A stretch of DNA of 64,000 nucleotides from Yponomeuta sedellus (Eukaryota; Arthropoda; Insecta; Lepidoptera; Yponomeutidae): positions 372,001 to 436,000 of the forward strand of contig OW203726.1 of NCBI GenBank assembly GCA_934045075.1, in the 5' to 3' direction. The translations under genes were made by a program, and so were the position numbers. Position 1 is the first letter of the stretch. Each line of letters begins with the position of its first letter. Positions 9,255 through 19,545 of this stretch are shown one piece after another. The notes below the pieces were generated by a model that saw only the letters and a list, made by a program, of their open reading frames with translations, was not told where the DNA came from and ran no database searches.

Positions 9255-9435
9255 CTACATCAAAGTGGTCTTCACAAAAATAGCTGGTACTTGTAGATGT
9301 CAATGATATTGAACATCTTCTAGCAAGCGTTAGCCACTTTCTCCTTATTTTAGCATTTATGAACATTTTTTGCGGCGTACTTATTGACGTACTCTTACAC
9401 ATGGGTACTGCACAGCATTTGTACATCGTATTCAT
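9255..9435 (-). CDS. THAP zinc-finger first exon (transposase-type)
   Basis: The ATG at 9435-9433 opens 60 codons containing a complete THAP C2CH signature. Cys8 and Cys13 lie in CCAVPMC, and Cys54 and His57 in YFCEDHF. Pro21 and Trp34 (RRKWL) sit at the conserved spacing. The exon ends at a strong donor (GTAG|GTAAGC), as THAP genes often do just after the CEDHF motif. THAP fingers bind DNA and are common at the N-terminus of DNA-transposon transposases. The spacer between the two metal-ligand pairs is somewhat short and degenerate (a CSISLTSTSTS run). No catalytic exon follows; the element is internally deleted. If transcribed, it could yield only a short DNA-binding peptide. Confidence 0.65.
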
Positions 9436-9525
9436 TTTTGCACCTTTCAGAAAACTTATTTATTCGTAAGAATTCACTGAATATCAGGTTAACTTTCATA
9501 GAGCGCGAGATTGTTTATCGGTCTG

Positions 9526-9533
9526 TGACGTCA
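9526..9533 (-). promoter_or_regulatory. CRE-type octamer in the right terminal repeat
   Basis: TGACGTCA upstream of the THAP exon, mirroring the left-end copy and followed on the minus strand by CAGACCGATAAACAA. Confidence 0.5.
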
Positions 9534-9834
9534 TCATACTCACGCGTTAGTTTAGAACGTTTTGGCGGAAATTTTAAAAAATAGTTTTAATTAAGTATTT
9601 TTTTAGTAAAATGTGACGTATTTTTTCATGAAATTATTTTTTTCGTGTTTAAATAGCGTCTATCTATGAAACAAAATCCATTCCGAACATTAGTCCACAA
9701 CCCTATTGCCGGGACTCATGTTTCATTTCAGTATGGTTAGGTTCAGCGAAATGGTAAGGCATATTTTAAATTGAAAGTGACCTTATCTATTGAATCAATC
9801 GCCAATTGTCACTTCTTAGTTAGTTTCTTTTAAG

Positions 9835-10079
9835 AGCGGTGGTAGCGGAACGGTAGGATAATGGTTTCTAAATCGTGGGGTTGTGGGTTCAAATCCCGGC
9901 ACCCACCAATGACTTTGTTCTTTAAGTTATGTCCCTTGTGAAATTACAGTAGCAAAACCACTCGCTAACGTGAGGATACCAAAGTGTCTTAGGGCACGCG
10001 TGGTTATTAAGCCCATAGTCTCCCTTTCTGTGAGAAGCCCTGTGCCCAGCAGTGGGACGTACACAGGTTCCATAAAAAA
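9835..10079 (+). mobile_element. SINE-C copy, near complete with internal deletion
   Basis: The tRNA-like head (AGCGGTGGTAGCGG to GGGTTCAAATCCCGGC) is followed by CAATGACTTTGTTCTTTAAG, an ACCACTCGCTAACG block, then the 3' part TTATTAAGCCCATA, CCCAGCAGTGGGACG and a short A-rich tail. It lacks the stretch between the CACTCGCTAACG block and GCACGCGTGG. Confidence 0.7.
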
Positions 10080-10360
10080 GTGAGTTTTCTATCGCTTTCT
10101 CCTATGACTTGAGTCAATAAGAGCCGTCAAATATAAACGATATAAACGCCCCGGCTGATTGCACCTGACGCGCCAACGCGTATGAAACACATCGCTTATA
10201 TTATTTACACGCTCGAGAGAGACTGACACTTGCTGCCAGATAATTCATCGTCTGCTCACTAAATCGAACTTATTGTACGGATGGTTTGAGGCTCATATGT
10301 AATTATACTACGCAATTATGAGCATTTGTACCTTATTTATGTTTTGTATTGTGTCCACAT

Positions 10361-10717
10361 TTTTAAAAACCTATTTAGAGGCTAAAAATGTCACCCATGC
10401 CGGGATTCGAACCCGCAACCTCTGGCTATCCGTACCAGCGCTCTACCAATTGAGCCAATGGGCGACTCACGGCAACAGTGAAATTTCGAACCTCTTTACA
10501 ATATTCTCTGTAGCTATTACGTACAGGCAGCGACATCTGACTTAAGCAAATTGCATTACTTACAGCCCCGACTACCTACTTTGCAGTTAGGTTTAACATC
10601 GGAACGATATCACTGTACCCACATGATTACACTATTTTTATTTTTAATGCACTAACCCGTGCCGTTTTAAATTTGTTCCTTAGCACGGGTTAGTGCATTA
10701 AAAATAAAAATAGTGTA
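10361..10717 (+). mobile_element. TL repeat, 5'-inverted insertion with 13-bp TSD
   Basis: Flanked by the direct repeat ATTGTGTCCACAT (10348-10360 and 10718-10730). Most of it (10361-10662) is the TL unit in inverted orientation, and the last 55 bp are the sense 3' end. The two parts share 36-bp perfect inverted arms at 10627-10662 and 10683-10718. This layout is what twin priming during target-primed reverse transcription produces. Confidence 0.75.
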
Positions 10718-10750
10718 ATTGTGTCCACATGTTTGGAAATAGATGTCGTA

Positions 10751-11149
10751 ATTTTCTTTGCTTTTTGAATTGCCCATTTTCATATGTTATGAAGCGCTTG
10801 TGGCCTAGTCGAACCGAGTCATTCGAACGCGAGCAACAATAGACGCGGTCAGATCCTGGATGGGTGACCTTTCCGTGACTACCGCTAGTGGTATTTTTTC
10901 CGAGCGCTTCCGTGCTTTGCAAGGCACGTAATGCTGTTGGTGCCGGTTGTCCTGTAATGACAGTCGTTAATCCATGTCAGAGGTCCTATGGACTGCTTGA
11001 TAACTTTTGGCAGTAAGGCCCGCCAATGTCTTACAGTCCTCCACCAACACGGACTTGGCCCACCTGGTGGAGTATGGCCCAACTTTCCTGCGATGCAAGA
11101 AGAGACCCGCGCCCCAGCAGTGGAGACGTACAAGGGTTGATATTGTATA
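10751..11149 (+). mobile_element. 5S-derived SINE, full length
   Basis: The 5' leader ATTTTCTTTGCTTTTTGAAT is shared with the full-length copy at 55.7 kb, so it belongs to the element. After it come GAAGCGCTTGTGGCCTAG, the 5S-like core GCGGTCAG...GGATGGGTGACC, the CCGCTAGTGG block, the middle and the complete 3' block ending GGGTTGATATTG. No clear TSD is visible. Confidence 0.8.
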
Positions 11150-11249
11150 CGTTACTTTGTCAAAGCATTACAAAAGCAATGCCACTCTAATCTTAGTTAG
11201 ACGCAAGTTCGCATTCTTTCATTAAGTTAGCTTTAAGGATTTTAAGACG

Positions 11250-11779
11250 ACGATACTCAATACTCAATAATTCATTGCATTACGCAAGTATATACAGATG
11301 ACATAACTTAAAATATGGATCTTTGTGGACCCTGTAGGGCACGCAATATTATAAATTATGGAAGGCCTTTATAAACTAGGCCTATGACATTTTAATTCTA
11401 ATTATATTGTACTATTATCAAACATTATTATATAAACACTATTTTAATATCACACATGCTCCTTAATAATTCTTATATAGTTATTGTATAAAATTTCATT
11501 ATAATTTTTTTTATAGATAACTCAATTTATTTATACAATTATTAAATAATTTCTTGTTCATTACCAATAAATTTCTATTACAATTAAGATTAATCTGTAT
11601 TAATTTTACTTCTTTTGTAGATTAGTTAAATGTGTTAAGACGAAGACGAAGTCACAGTCTCTAGTTTTCTCCCGAGGACGTTAACCAATAGCAGGGGCCC
11701 CACTTTATATGTTCGCTACTTGTACTAATTAAGTAAACTCTTCAGTTTACACGTCTTGCTTTGGAGGAGGGTTTCATTG
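11250..11779. other. No assignable gene; AT-rich
   Basis: A GTGGACCCTGTAGGGCACGC segment near 11326 and an AGGCCTTTATAAACTAGGCC palindrome near 11363 may be degraded repeat pieces. Nothing else is supported. Confidence 0.4.
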
Positions 11780-11960
11780 ACTAGTACGCACACAGGCGCC
11801 GGCGGGCTTGTGTGCAGCGTAACCCGTCCGCGGGGAAATTAATAGCAGGTACAGCGGCAGCGGGGCGGCGGCGGCACGGGCGCGGGGCGGCGGCGAGGTG
11901 GCTACACTTGAAACTTTTCCCTAGAACCCACCTATATAAGCACACGCACGCTGGGGACCT
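11780..11960. other. GC-rich island sharing a 26-bp word with 54.8 kb
   Basis: Unique, strongly CpG-rich sequence with (GGC)n-like runs. Bases 11825-11850 match 54836-54861 at 25 of 26 positions (core CGCGGGGAAATTAATA). The shared word contains TAAT-type homeodomain cores. Neither island matches the repeat families here. Confidence 0.35.
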
Positions 11961-12053
11961 CACCGAGAGACAGCGACTGGTGCATTTTGAAATGAAGTTT
12001 GATGTTGATATATTGTAATAGGTTACTTGACAGGATTCCTTGGACAGGATTTT

Positions 12054-12330
12054 TGACGGCCTCGGTGGCGCAATGGTTTGGCACGCTGACTGTAAAACCA
12101 AAAGTCTCGAGTTTGATCCCCGGCCGGGTCAAACTAGGAAACGAGCTTTTCTAGTTTGTCTCGGGTCTTGGACGTTATCTATGTATTTATTGTATTAAAT
12201 CTATCTTCGAGTTAGCACCTGTAACACAAGTCATTTAGTTGTACTTAATATAGGGCTAACGAGATCTGTGTAATATGTCCATGAATATTTATATATATTT
12301 ATTAATATAAATAAATAAATATAAATAATT
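12054..12330 (+). mobile_element. tRNA-derived SINE (Metulj-like), long copy
   Basis: The tRNA-like head runs from GGCCTCGGTGGCGCAATGG (A box) to GAGTTTGATCCCC (B box), then GGCCGGGTCA. Its tail has CGGGTCTTGGACGTTATC, GGGCTAACGAGATCTGTG and TAATATGTCC, ending in ATTTATTAATATAAATAAAT. The paired acceptor ends and variable anticodon loop mark it as a SINE, not a tRNA gene. Confidence 0.75.
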
Positions 12331-12879
12331 TGTTTATTATTCATTCCGAAAAGCAACTCAGTTTTTTGTTGGTATTTAATAAGTGCTCAGAAAGTGCTAA
12401 TTTTTAAATCTGCGTATTTTTTCTGAAAAAAAGATTCGCTTCAATATAAATTTCAAGCTATTCATAATCTCTGTATACAACTATCCAGGAATAGACTCGT
12501 ACTAATAAACAATTTTTTCTACGGAAAAAAAATTACAACTGGGATAAATTATCAGCATAGTTACGACATTATTGACGAGTATAACCTCTCCTTTTTGGAC
12601 ACATAGAGAATTTGTATAGGGTAAATCTATATTATCTTGCATGCGTGAGTAGTCAACATGAGGAAACCTGAGTCTTTGAGGTGTGAAGTCTGAGGAGAGA
12701 AATCTAACCGCTTCAAATTGTCTATCCCCGGCGAGTGTGTGTGATGATAACACTCTCAATCAATGAAGGGTGATTTGCAGTGGAACAGAAAAAAGGAATA
12801 GACTTTTGGTCATTTTGCTATACCGTATAACATAAAAGTACAAGAAATTTATAAAATGAATAAGTTCTGTCAAAGCAGC

Positions 12880-13120
12880 GGTCCGCAGTCAACGCGGGCG
12901 CGGCGGAGGCGCCTTGCTGCTAATTAGAGTAATTTTATATTCCCTCCTTACACGGCGATATCATGTTTATTAAGTACGCAAACACACGAGCCCGACCCCG
13001 CGACGATCCGCCAAGTTAGACGCGCGGTAAATATTTGTTTTCGGCAAATAAACAAATTGTGCTGCTGAAGTTACCGGCGGCAAAGGGCGGCGTCGTTTCA
13101 GTCAGTTATTTTAACGGCGA
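12880..13120. other. GC-rich non-repeat island
   Basis: CpG-rich blocks alternate with AT-rich motifs (CTGCTAATTAGAG, TAAATATTTGTTTTCGGC, TAAACAAATTG). These resemble homeodomain and forkhead binding-site cores. Function is inference only. Confidence 0.3.
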
Positions 13121-13493
13121 AACTCAAAAATTATTTGTTGAACGACTCTTCAGATAAAGGTAGAGCGGTTGTGAAAAGAGCCGACTAAGAAAAAAAGGTG
13201 TACCCGAGCCGCGTATCGAGCAAAAAGGCCTCCGAATTCCAATATTTCTTGGTCAGGCAAAAAGACGAACCGACATCATAATTTGTCGTTCCGTTTTGCA
13301 AGTATAAATATCGCCCCAGACAGGCTATTGGACAGACTTTGTGTAGTACAGTCGGCAGCTGGTCGTACTCAATAGTTTTATTGTAAACGTCGGGAAATAA
13401 TGTAATTACGTTTTACCTAATAAATAATAGCGATTGGACCCGTTTAATATGTAACTAAATTCACTCATGTTTTGACTTAGTAGAATATAGTAT

Positions 13494-13645
13494 TTTAAAA
13501 ACCTATTTAGAGGGTAAAAATTCCACCCATGCCGGGACTTGACCCCGCGACCTCTGGCTATCCGTGCCAGCGCTCTTTCCAACTGAGCTAATGGACGACT
13601 CACCGTCGTCAGTGAAATTTCGAACCTCTTTACAATATTCTCTAT
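13494..13645 (-). mobile_element. TL repeat copy (tRNA-like core)
   Basis: The minus strand gives the TL core from the GAGAATATTGTAAAGAGG block through the tRNA-like segment to CCCTCTAAATAGG. The B box is altered (GGGGTCAAGTCCC), so this is a diverged copy. Confidence 0.7.
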
Positions 13646-13849
13646 CTTACGTAGTAGAATATACTAAACATAATAACTTCTAAACTAGTCCCACTGCATC
13701 TCCAACAGAAAGAATACGCGCTCAATCATCGCGTGACGTCATGTGAAGATTAAGCGACCACGGTTCCTACGTAAATCATCGTAACTGTAATAGTGCAACT
13801 TTACAGAAGAGTTATTTGGAAAGAAATTTGGTCAAGAAAGAGAATATTT

Positions 13850-14218
13850 ATTCTATTTTAATTTTTAATGCACTAACCCGTGCTAAGGACAAATTTAAAA
13901 ACCTATTTAGTGGCTAAAAATTTCACCCATGCCGGGATTCGAACCCGCAACCTCTGGCTATCCGTGCCAGCGCTCTACCAATTGAGCCAATGGGCGACTC
14001 ACGGCATCAGTGAAATTTCGAACCTCTTTACATTATTCTCTGTATTACGTACAGGCAGCGACATCTGGCTTAAGCAAATTGCATCACTTAAAGCCCCGAC
14101 TACCTACTTTGCAGTTAGGTTTAACATCGGAACGATATCACTGTACCCACATGATTATACTATTTTTATTTTCAAATCCCGGCATGGGTGAAATTTTTAG
14201 CCTCTAAATAGGTTTTTA
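13850..14218 (-). mobile_element. TL repeat, full unit plus inverted 5' stub, 13-bp TSD
   Basis: The direct repeat AAAGAGAATATTT flanks it (13837-13849 and 14219-14231). The minus-sense unit is essentially complete, with its A/T-rich 3' end at the left. The right-hand 42 bp (14177-14218) are an inverted piece of the same element, again a 5' inversion. Confidence 0.75.
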
Positions 14219-14284
14219 AAAGAGAATATTTGTTAGGAAACTTTATAATATCAACTTGAGGGCTATTTAAGATGCACCAAAAAT

Positions 14285-14352
14285 ATTCATTAGTGTTGAC
14301 CGGGAAAAGGCCTTACCCAGCGGTGGGAAACGTTGGGCTCACTATGTTGACT
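14285..14352 (+). repeat. LINE 3'-tail-like fragment
   Basis: GACCGGGAAAAGGCCTTACC, CCAGCGGTGGGAAACG and a GACTATGATGACG end resemble the 3' tails of lepidopteran non-LTR elements. Short and diverged. Confidence 0.4.
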
Positions 14353-14359
14353 ATGATGA

Positions 14360-15090
14360 CGTTTTTGTAGATGCGATGATTTACATGGAAAACAAACAAA
14401 TTAGTACTCACGCATGTGAAGCAACTGGTTCACTAAACTAGGTACCACTGTTGTTGATTAGAAAACACACGTGTAGAGGTTGATGTGCTGTTGACCGTAC
14501 ATATGCCAACTTAAGGTCGCCTTTTACATTGAATGATAACCGCAACGATACATCATCGGGAAATCGGGAACGGGTGCAAGACCTGCGACGAAGTATAATA
14601 ATTATATAATTAATCATGGTTGTATTTTTTTTTCGGGTTGTGCAATAAAGTGTTCTCTATCTATCTATTTAACTATAAATTAAAATAATTATAACAAATT
14701 AATAATAAAATTATTATGATACTTCATGTTGTATAGAATCAGGCGTTACTTTGCGGAAATCCATAATAGCATTAAAAAGAAACGGTTGAAACGGTTTGAC
14801 GGTCACTAGTTTAACGGTTACATTGCGTCATCGGGGGGAGGGGCGGCCTAGCCTATAAATACGGAGCGATTTTGCGGAGACGGTCACTTGCATTTGGGAG
14901 CCTGAGGATGCCTCGTGTTAGAGGCGAAACGCGACGCGTGTTTTCTCACGCAAGTATTTGTGTTGGTGGTGGTGTGTTCGTGTCTTGCTTCTGCTTGAAA
15001 AAGTGGGAGGGAAGGCGGTGCATTAGGTAACCGCATGGTGCTTGTGGGATTTTTGGCGGAATTTAGCAAAGTAATTTTAACTTTTTAATG
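14360..15090. other. Mostly unassigned; LINE 3'-UTR scrap at 14636-14668
   Basis: GTGCAATAAAGTGTTCTCTA plus CTATCTATTTA matches the end of the LINE 3' UTR seen inverted at 36.6 kb. A GAGGCGAAACGCGACGCGTG segment near 14923 is unassigned. No coding frame is supported. Confidence 0.4.
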
Positions 15091-15101
15091 ATACTTCATA
15101 T

Positions 15102-15500
15102 CGATCGATATCAACCCTTGTATGTCCCCACTGTTCTGGCACGGGTCTTTTCCTGCACCGCTAAAATGTTAGGCCATACTCTACCACGGGGGCCAAGTCC
15201 GCGTTGGTGGAGGATTTTAAGACGGTGGCGGGTTGTACTTTCAGAAGTTATCAAGCCGCCCCTAAGGCCTCTGACATGGCTTGACGACTACCACAAAATG
15301 ACAGCCGGCACCAACGGCTTTACCTACCTTGTGAAGTACGGAAGCGCTCGGAAAAATGCCACTAGCGGTCGCCACGGGACGGTCACCCATCCTGCACCTG
15401 TCCGCGCCATTGTTGCGTATCACAAGTGATTGATTCCAATCACTCGGTTCGACTTGGCCACGAGCGCTTCTAATTCGTATAATAATTAATAAATATTATT
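15102..15500 (-). mobile_element. 5S-derived SINE, full length with 11-bp TSD
   Basis: The direct repeat ATACTTCATAT flanks it (15091-15101 and 15501-15511). All family blocks are present in reverse order, from ATATCAACCCTTGTATG to GGCCACGAGCGCTTC, followed by an AT-rich 5' leader that differs from the 10.75-kb copy. Confidence 0.8.
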
Positions 15501-15511
15501 ATACTTCATAT

Positions 15512-16635
15512 GATGCTCGGTATTGGCGGACAGGCTGGGAGACACCAGATCCGCAACGTCCCGACATCGGACTCTTCCTTTATAAATTATATAAGTAATA
15601 ATAATAATAATATTAATTAAATTCTTTATTTTAAATACCAAAATTTTTACATGTAAATAAATTACTACAATCGTTTGGTGCTAAATCTATTGTACAATAT
15701 TCTTGTCGTTGCATCCTGTCTCCTAAACTAGGCGAAAAACCTGTATCTTAGGAGAAGGTGAAATTAAATTAAAGCATAAAACATGTGCGTACAAAATTTT
15801 CGTCGAGATCCATTGAGCGGACGACTGTCAGTCAATAAAACAATATTATTTGCATGCAAGAAAAACAAATATGAGAAAAAAAACAGTATAATTATGATTA
15901 CATAATTAAATATAATTATGACATACATGCAGTAGAGCCCGCCGCTCTCGAATCAGACTTTTTTGTCGGTCAAAGTGTCAAGCTCTAAGACACTGCTTAA
16001 ATCGCCCGTAAGGGACACAAAGGTCATCGAACTGGTAGTTTCATATAGCTATTATGCAAACGTTATATGGGCTTCTTTTTCTCCATTCATATGAAGGGCT
16101 GATTTTTTTATTCTCGGATAAAACTTGTTCGTTGGATATCGTATTAAACCATTCTACCATTCACCATTTCAAAAATCTTTTTTATTTAATTTTTTATTGA
16201 TATTTTTATGTTATTGTGTAACACTTGACACAATAAAAACAAAGTAACACTTTATTAAGCGGATAAGTTTTACGCGAGGATTGAAAAATTAGCCTTAAAG
16301 CCATTGTGTTGGTCCAACAATGTCGTGCAGCCACAGTTATCGTGCAATGTGAAATCGACATATGCGGGGAAATAAAAAGCGATGATTTACGGATCCTTAT
16401 TTAGACAGTGCCGGCCCGCACTCGTAAACCGGACGAGATCCGTGCTGCCTTGTTGAGGAGTCACTTGGAGCTTATAATGTAGGTACGTACATGGTCACTT
16501 TGTAGTTTAGTCGCGAACTATGGAACTAACATGGTGGAGCGCCTCTGGCTAAATAATTTGTAACATTGACCTGATGTTTACCTTTAAGACTTTAAGTCTC
16601 AAAGAAATTCGCTTTTGTAAGCTTCATTTATCTGA
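15512..16635. other. No assignable gene
   Basis: AT-rich with scattered moderate-GC stretches near 16290-16460. I see no repeat shared with the rest of the window and no convincing open frame. Confidence 0.4.
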
Positions 16636-16846
16636 TTATACTATTTTTATTTTTATTGCACTAACCCGTGCTAAGGACAAATTTAAAAACCTATTTAGAG
16701 GCTAAAAATTCCACCTACGCCGGGATTCGAACCCGCGACCTCTGGTTATCCGTGCCAGCCCTCTTTCCAACTGAGCTAATGGGCGACTGATGGAAATTTT
16801 GAACCTCTTTACACTATTCTCTGTATTACGCACAGCTTATTTTTTC
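16636..16846 (-). mobile_element. TL repeat, 5'-truncated
   Basis: The minus strand carries the TL core with B box GGGTTCGAATCCCGGC, then CCTCTAAATAGG and the TTAGCACGGGTTAGTGCAAT 3' end. It stops just upstream of GTAATACAGAG. Confidence 0.75.
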
Positions 16847-16989
16847 TTAACAAGCGCTACCATTAAAAAAACATATCTTCTTAATAGCGTGTTTTTCAAA
16901 AAGTGAAATCGTACATAAATCTTAAATACTGATGGGATGTCATAAAAGTAGCAACGATAAGTAAATGATTGAACTCAACGCTAGTTATA

Positions 16990-17300
16990 GAGTTACTTCA
17001 CTCGCCGACGCGCCATGTCTTCGTTGCATGCGGTTTCAGCAAGCAGTGACCCTCTAGAACCGAACTGAAAGAGTTTTAACGTCAAAAAAAAGTCACCAAC
17101 CTCTCTCAGGTATTAGCTCCCTAACCTTGGCATCAGGCATCCCGTGTCCACCCGCGACCGATCGGCCCCTCTTTCGCGTCCCGCTCGGCGTTTTTTACGA
17201 ACGCGGCTCAATAACGCCGATATTTCACGAGCCACGCATTATAAGGCTCTCCATCACTATTAGCTGTCACTCTGCAGGATTAACTCGGTGTAGATAAACG
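16990..17300. other. GC-rich non-repeat island
   Basis: Unique CpG-rich sequence (CGACCGATCGGCCCC, TCCCGCTCGGCG). No open frame of interest; possibly regulatory. Confidence 0.25.
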
Positions 17301-17485
17301 ACTGAGAGCGCGGTGTTGCGTCAAAGTTCCAGAAAAACGTAATTAGGTTTTGAAGTTCCAAAATAGGAGTTGCATTGTAAAGAAATAAATAATTAAGATA
17401 GTATAATGACGTTAAAAAATGGGTTTAACTGTGAAACTTTTGTGAAAAGTAAATAATTCAGCGAGATTAAACCTCACGCATCATT

Positions 17486-17925
17486 TCAGCCTATTGCAGT
17501 CCACTGCTGGACATAAGCCTCCCCCAGGGTGCGCCACAAGACCCGATCTCCCGTTTTCGCCATCCAGTCACCGCCAGCCACCTTTTTGAGGTCGTCGGTC
17601 CATCTGGCCGGAGGGCGTCCTACACTACGCTTGCCGAGTCGTGGTCTCCATTCGAGAACCCGTCTGCTCCAACGATCATCGGTTCTGCGACAGATGTGAC
17701 CAGCCCACTGCCACTTCAGCCTGCTACACTTCTGAACTACGTCAGTGACTTTGGTTTTTTGTCGGATGATCTCGTTCCGGACTTTGTCCCTTAACGAGAT
17801 TCCGAGCATACACCTTTCCATAGCTCGCTGAGTGACATGCAATCGGTGGGCTAGTTTCACTGTCAGGTTCCACGTCTCGGCTCCGTATGTCATGACCGGC
17901 AGGACCTCACGCAAAAACCGAGTAA
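17486..17925 (-). pseudogene. RTE-type LINE, C-terminal polyprotein fragment
   Basis: About 142 intact codons to a stop at 17488-17486. Recognisable in order: LPVMTYGAETWNL, a LHVTQRAMERCMLGISLRDK block, LKWQWAGHI, KRSVGRPPARWTDDLKKVAG, and a terminal YVQQWTAIG. This is the conserved tail of the reverse-transcriptase protein of RTE-like non-LTR elements. The enzymatic core is missing by 5' truncation. There are no internal stops, so the insertion may be fairly young. Confidence 0.75.
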
Positions 17926-18025
17926 CCGAAAAGCGACTTTTGTAATTTTAGGCATCATATTATCAGAACCAGTACCTATATAGGATCCGTCTTAATAAAA
18001 GTCTCTTAATAAATTGCCAATCCTC

Positions 18026-18115
18026 GTTGAGCATGCATGGTAATTAAGCCCATACTCTGTCTCTTTGAGAGAAGGACTGTGCCCTGCAGACGTATATAGA
18101 CTACATAAAAATGAC
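18026..18115 (+). mobile_element. SINE-C 3' fragment
   Basis: TGCCAATCCTC, GGTAATTAAGCCCATACTCT, GAGAGAAGGACTGTGCCCTG and a TATAGACTACATAAAAA end: the 3' third of the SINE. Confidence 0.65.
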
Positions 18116-18245
18116 TCGATTGGAATATTATTTAATCTTTTTGGTCTCATAACTAACATTTAGTTTATTAGTAACAAACGAAACATCGCTAAAGCATTTG
18201 CACGCGAGAGAGAAAAAACCTTAGTTGTCAATTATTTTGGCCATG

Positions 18246-18602
18246 CGAGCGAGCCATGTTAGGCATTTCACTTCTTGATCGAGTGCGCAACGTTGCAATC
18301 CGACAAAAGACCAGAGTCGAAGATGTGGGCACACGGATCACAAAGTTGAAGTGGAGATGGGCGGGACACCTGTTAAGACGGGATGACGGAAGGTGGACAA
18401 GGGCAGTCACGGAGTGGTGGCCAAGAACCGGTCGTCGTTCGGTGGGTAGACCACTTGCCCGTTGGAGGGATGACATTAAAAAAGCGGCCGGGGGTAAGAG
18501 GTCGAGATTGGCTAGGGACCGGAAGAGTTGGCGTGAAATGGAAGAGGCCTATACCCAGCAGTGGGCTTCATTCATGGGCTGGATAGATAGATAGATAGAT
18601 TA
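18246..18602 (+). pseudogene. RTE-type LINE, C-terminal fragment with (GATA)n tail
   Basis: The open frame to 18594 carries LGISLLDRVRN, LKWRWAGHLLRRDDGRW, RRSVGRPLARWRDDIKKAAG and AYTQQWASF. It ends almost at a GATAGATAGATAGATAG microsatellite, the usual RTE 3' terminus. It is homologous to the fragment at 17.5 kb but clearly a different subfamily and on the opposite strand. Confidence 0.75.
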
Positions 18603-18737
18603 TTTTGGCCGACGTTTTTCTTAAACTAAGCCAGGTTTAAGAAAAAAGTCGGTCTAAGTTTTATTAATAGCATTCAACTCATATTATTTATGCTGTGTAT
18701 TCTGTTTTAGTAATCGAATATATAAAAACCTCGTATC

Positions 18738-19106
18738 GTTATCAACCCTTGTATGTCCCCACTGCTGGGGCACGGGTCTCTTCCTGCATCGCAGGAATGT
18801 TAGGCGATACTCCACCACGGGGGCCAAGTCCGGGTTGGTGGAGTATTGTAATACAGTGGCGGGCCGCACTGTCAGAAGTTATCAAGCCGCCCATAGGGCC
18901 TCTGACATGGCTTAACGACTGCCATTATATGACAGCCGGCACCGACGGCTTAGCGTGCCTTGCGAAGCACGAAAGCGCTCGGAAAAATGCCACTAGCGGT
19001 AGTCACGGGACGCTCACCCATCCCGTACCTGACCGCGCCTGTTGTTGCTTAACCAAGTGATTGATTTAAATTACTCGGTTCCACTAGGCCACGGGCGCTT
19101 CACTGC
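18738..19106 (-). mobile_element. 5S-derived SINE, full length with TSD
   Basis: Imperfect direct repeats (AAAAACCTCGTATC at 18724-18737 and AAAAACTCGTATC at 19107-19119) flank a copy with every family block. The 5S-like core reads GCGGTCAGGTACGGGATGGG on the minus strand. Confidence 0.8.
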
Positions 19107-19429
19107 AAAAACTCGTATCACTGTGGTTTTTATCGTTCGTTACTCTGCTAAACGGCTTCATTGGTTGTTTTGATTTTTTCTGTGTATATACGTATTTGGT
19201 AGGTTTTAGAATAGGTCATAGACTATAATTAATTTAGCCAAACAACGTTTACGGGCCAGATTGTGATAAGTAATAATTTAATAGTTCATTATTTGATCGC
19301 TTCTAGTGATAATACCGCCAGTTTTAGTCTTAATTGAAAAAATATCTGTTTTTTCCTTTTTTATGTACAATAAATTGTTCTTTAACTCTATCTATCTGTG
19401 TGCCATTTAAAAAGTGGTACAAGTCAACA

Positions 19430-19545
19430 AGGCAAAAAGCGGGATGACCTCACGAACTTTCTCCCGTAGTGGCAGGGTATGACAGGAAAGTATGGAGAGC
19501 TAAAGGAGAGGCCTTTGCCCAGCAGTTGGACACTAAAAAGGCTAA
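19430..19545 (+). pseudogene. LINE C-terminal fragment (53.8-kb type), short
   Basis: One frame reads VVAGYDRKVWRAKGEAFAQQ, alignable with the terminal VAQDRKLWTELGEAFAPQW of the fragment at 53.8 kb. Frameshifted upstream. Confidence 0.5.

Larger units (their letters stand above)
8715..9704. mobile_element. DNA transposon remnant with two inward-reading gene starts
   Basis: The two ends are diverged inverted repeats of about 190-200 bp. The left reads ACGGGTGTTGACACATGTT, AGACCGTATTTAAAAACG, then TGACGTCACTGACCG and TAAACAA. The reverse complement of the right reads AGGGTTGTGGACTAATGTT, AGACGCTATTTAAACACG, then TGACGTCACAGACCG and TAAACAA, with matching spacing. AT dinucleotides at 8713-8714 and 9705-9706 could be a 2-bp TSD. 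Inside, two first exons face each other (plus strand 9001-9128, minus strand 9435-9255) and the rest of both genes is missing. A THAP transposase paired with a second protein recalls ISL2EU/IS4EU-type transposons, but that assignment is from memory and unverified. Confidence 0.6.

Noticed and set aside
15088..15429. 113-codon open frame, and similar frames at 18695, 20319, 44660 and 54268
   Set aside because: All are the same frame through copies of the 5S-derived SINE (shared ...ARVSSCIAG... pattern). The repeat is noncoding, and the frames break at different places in each copy.
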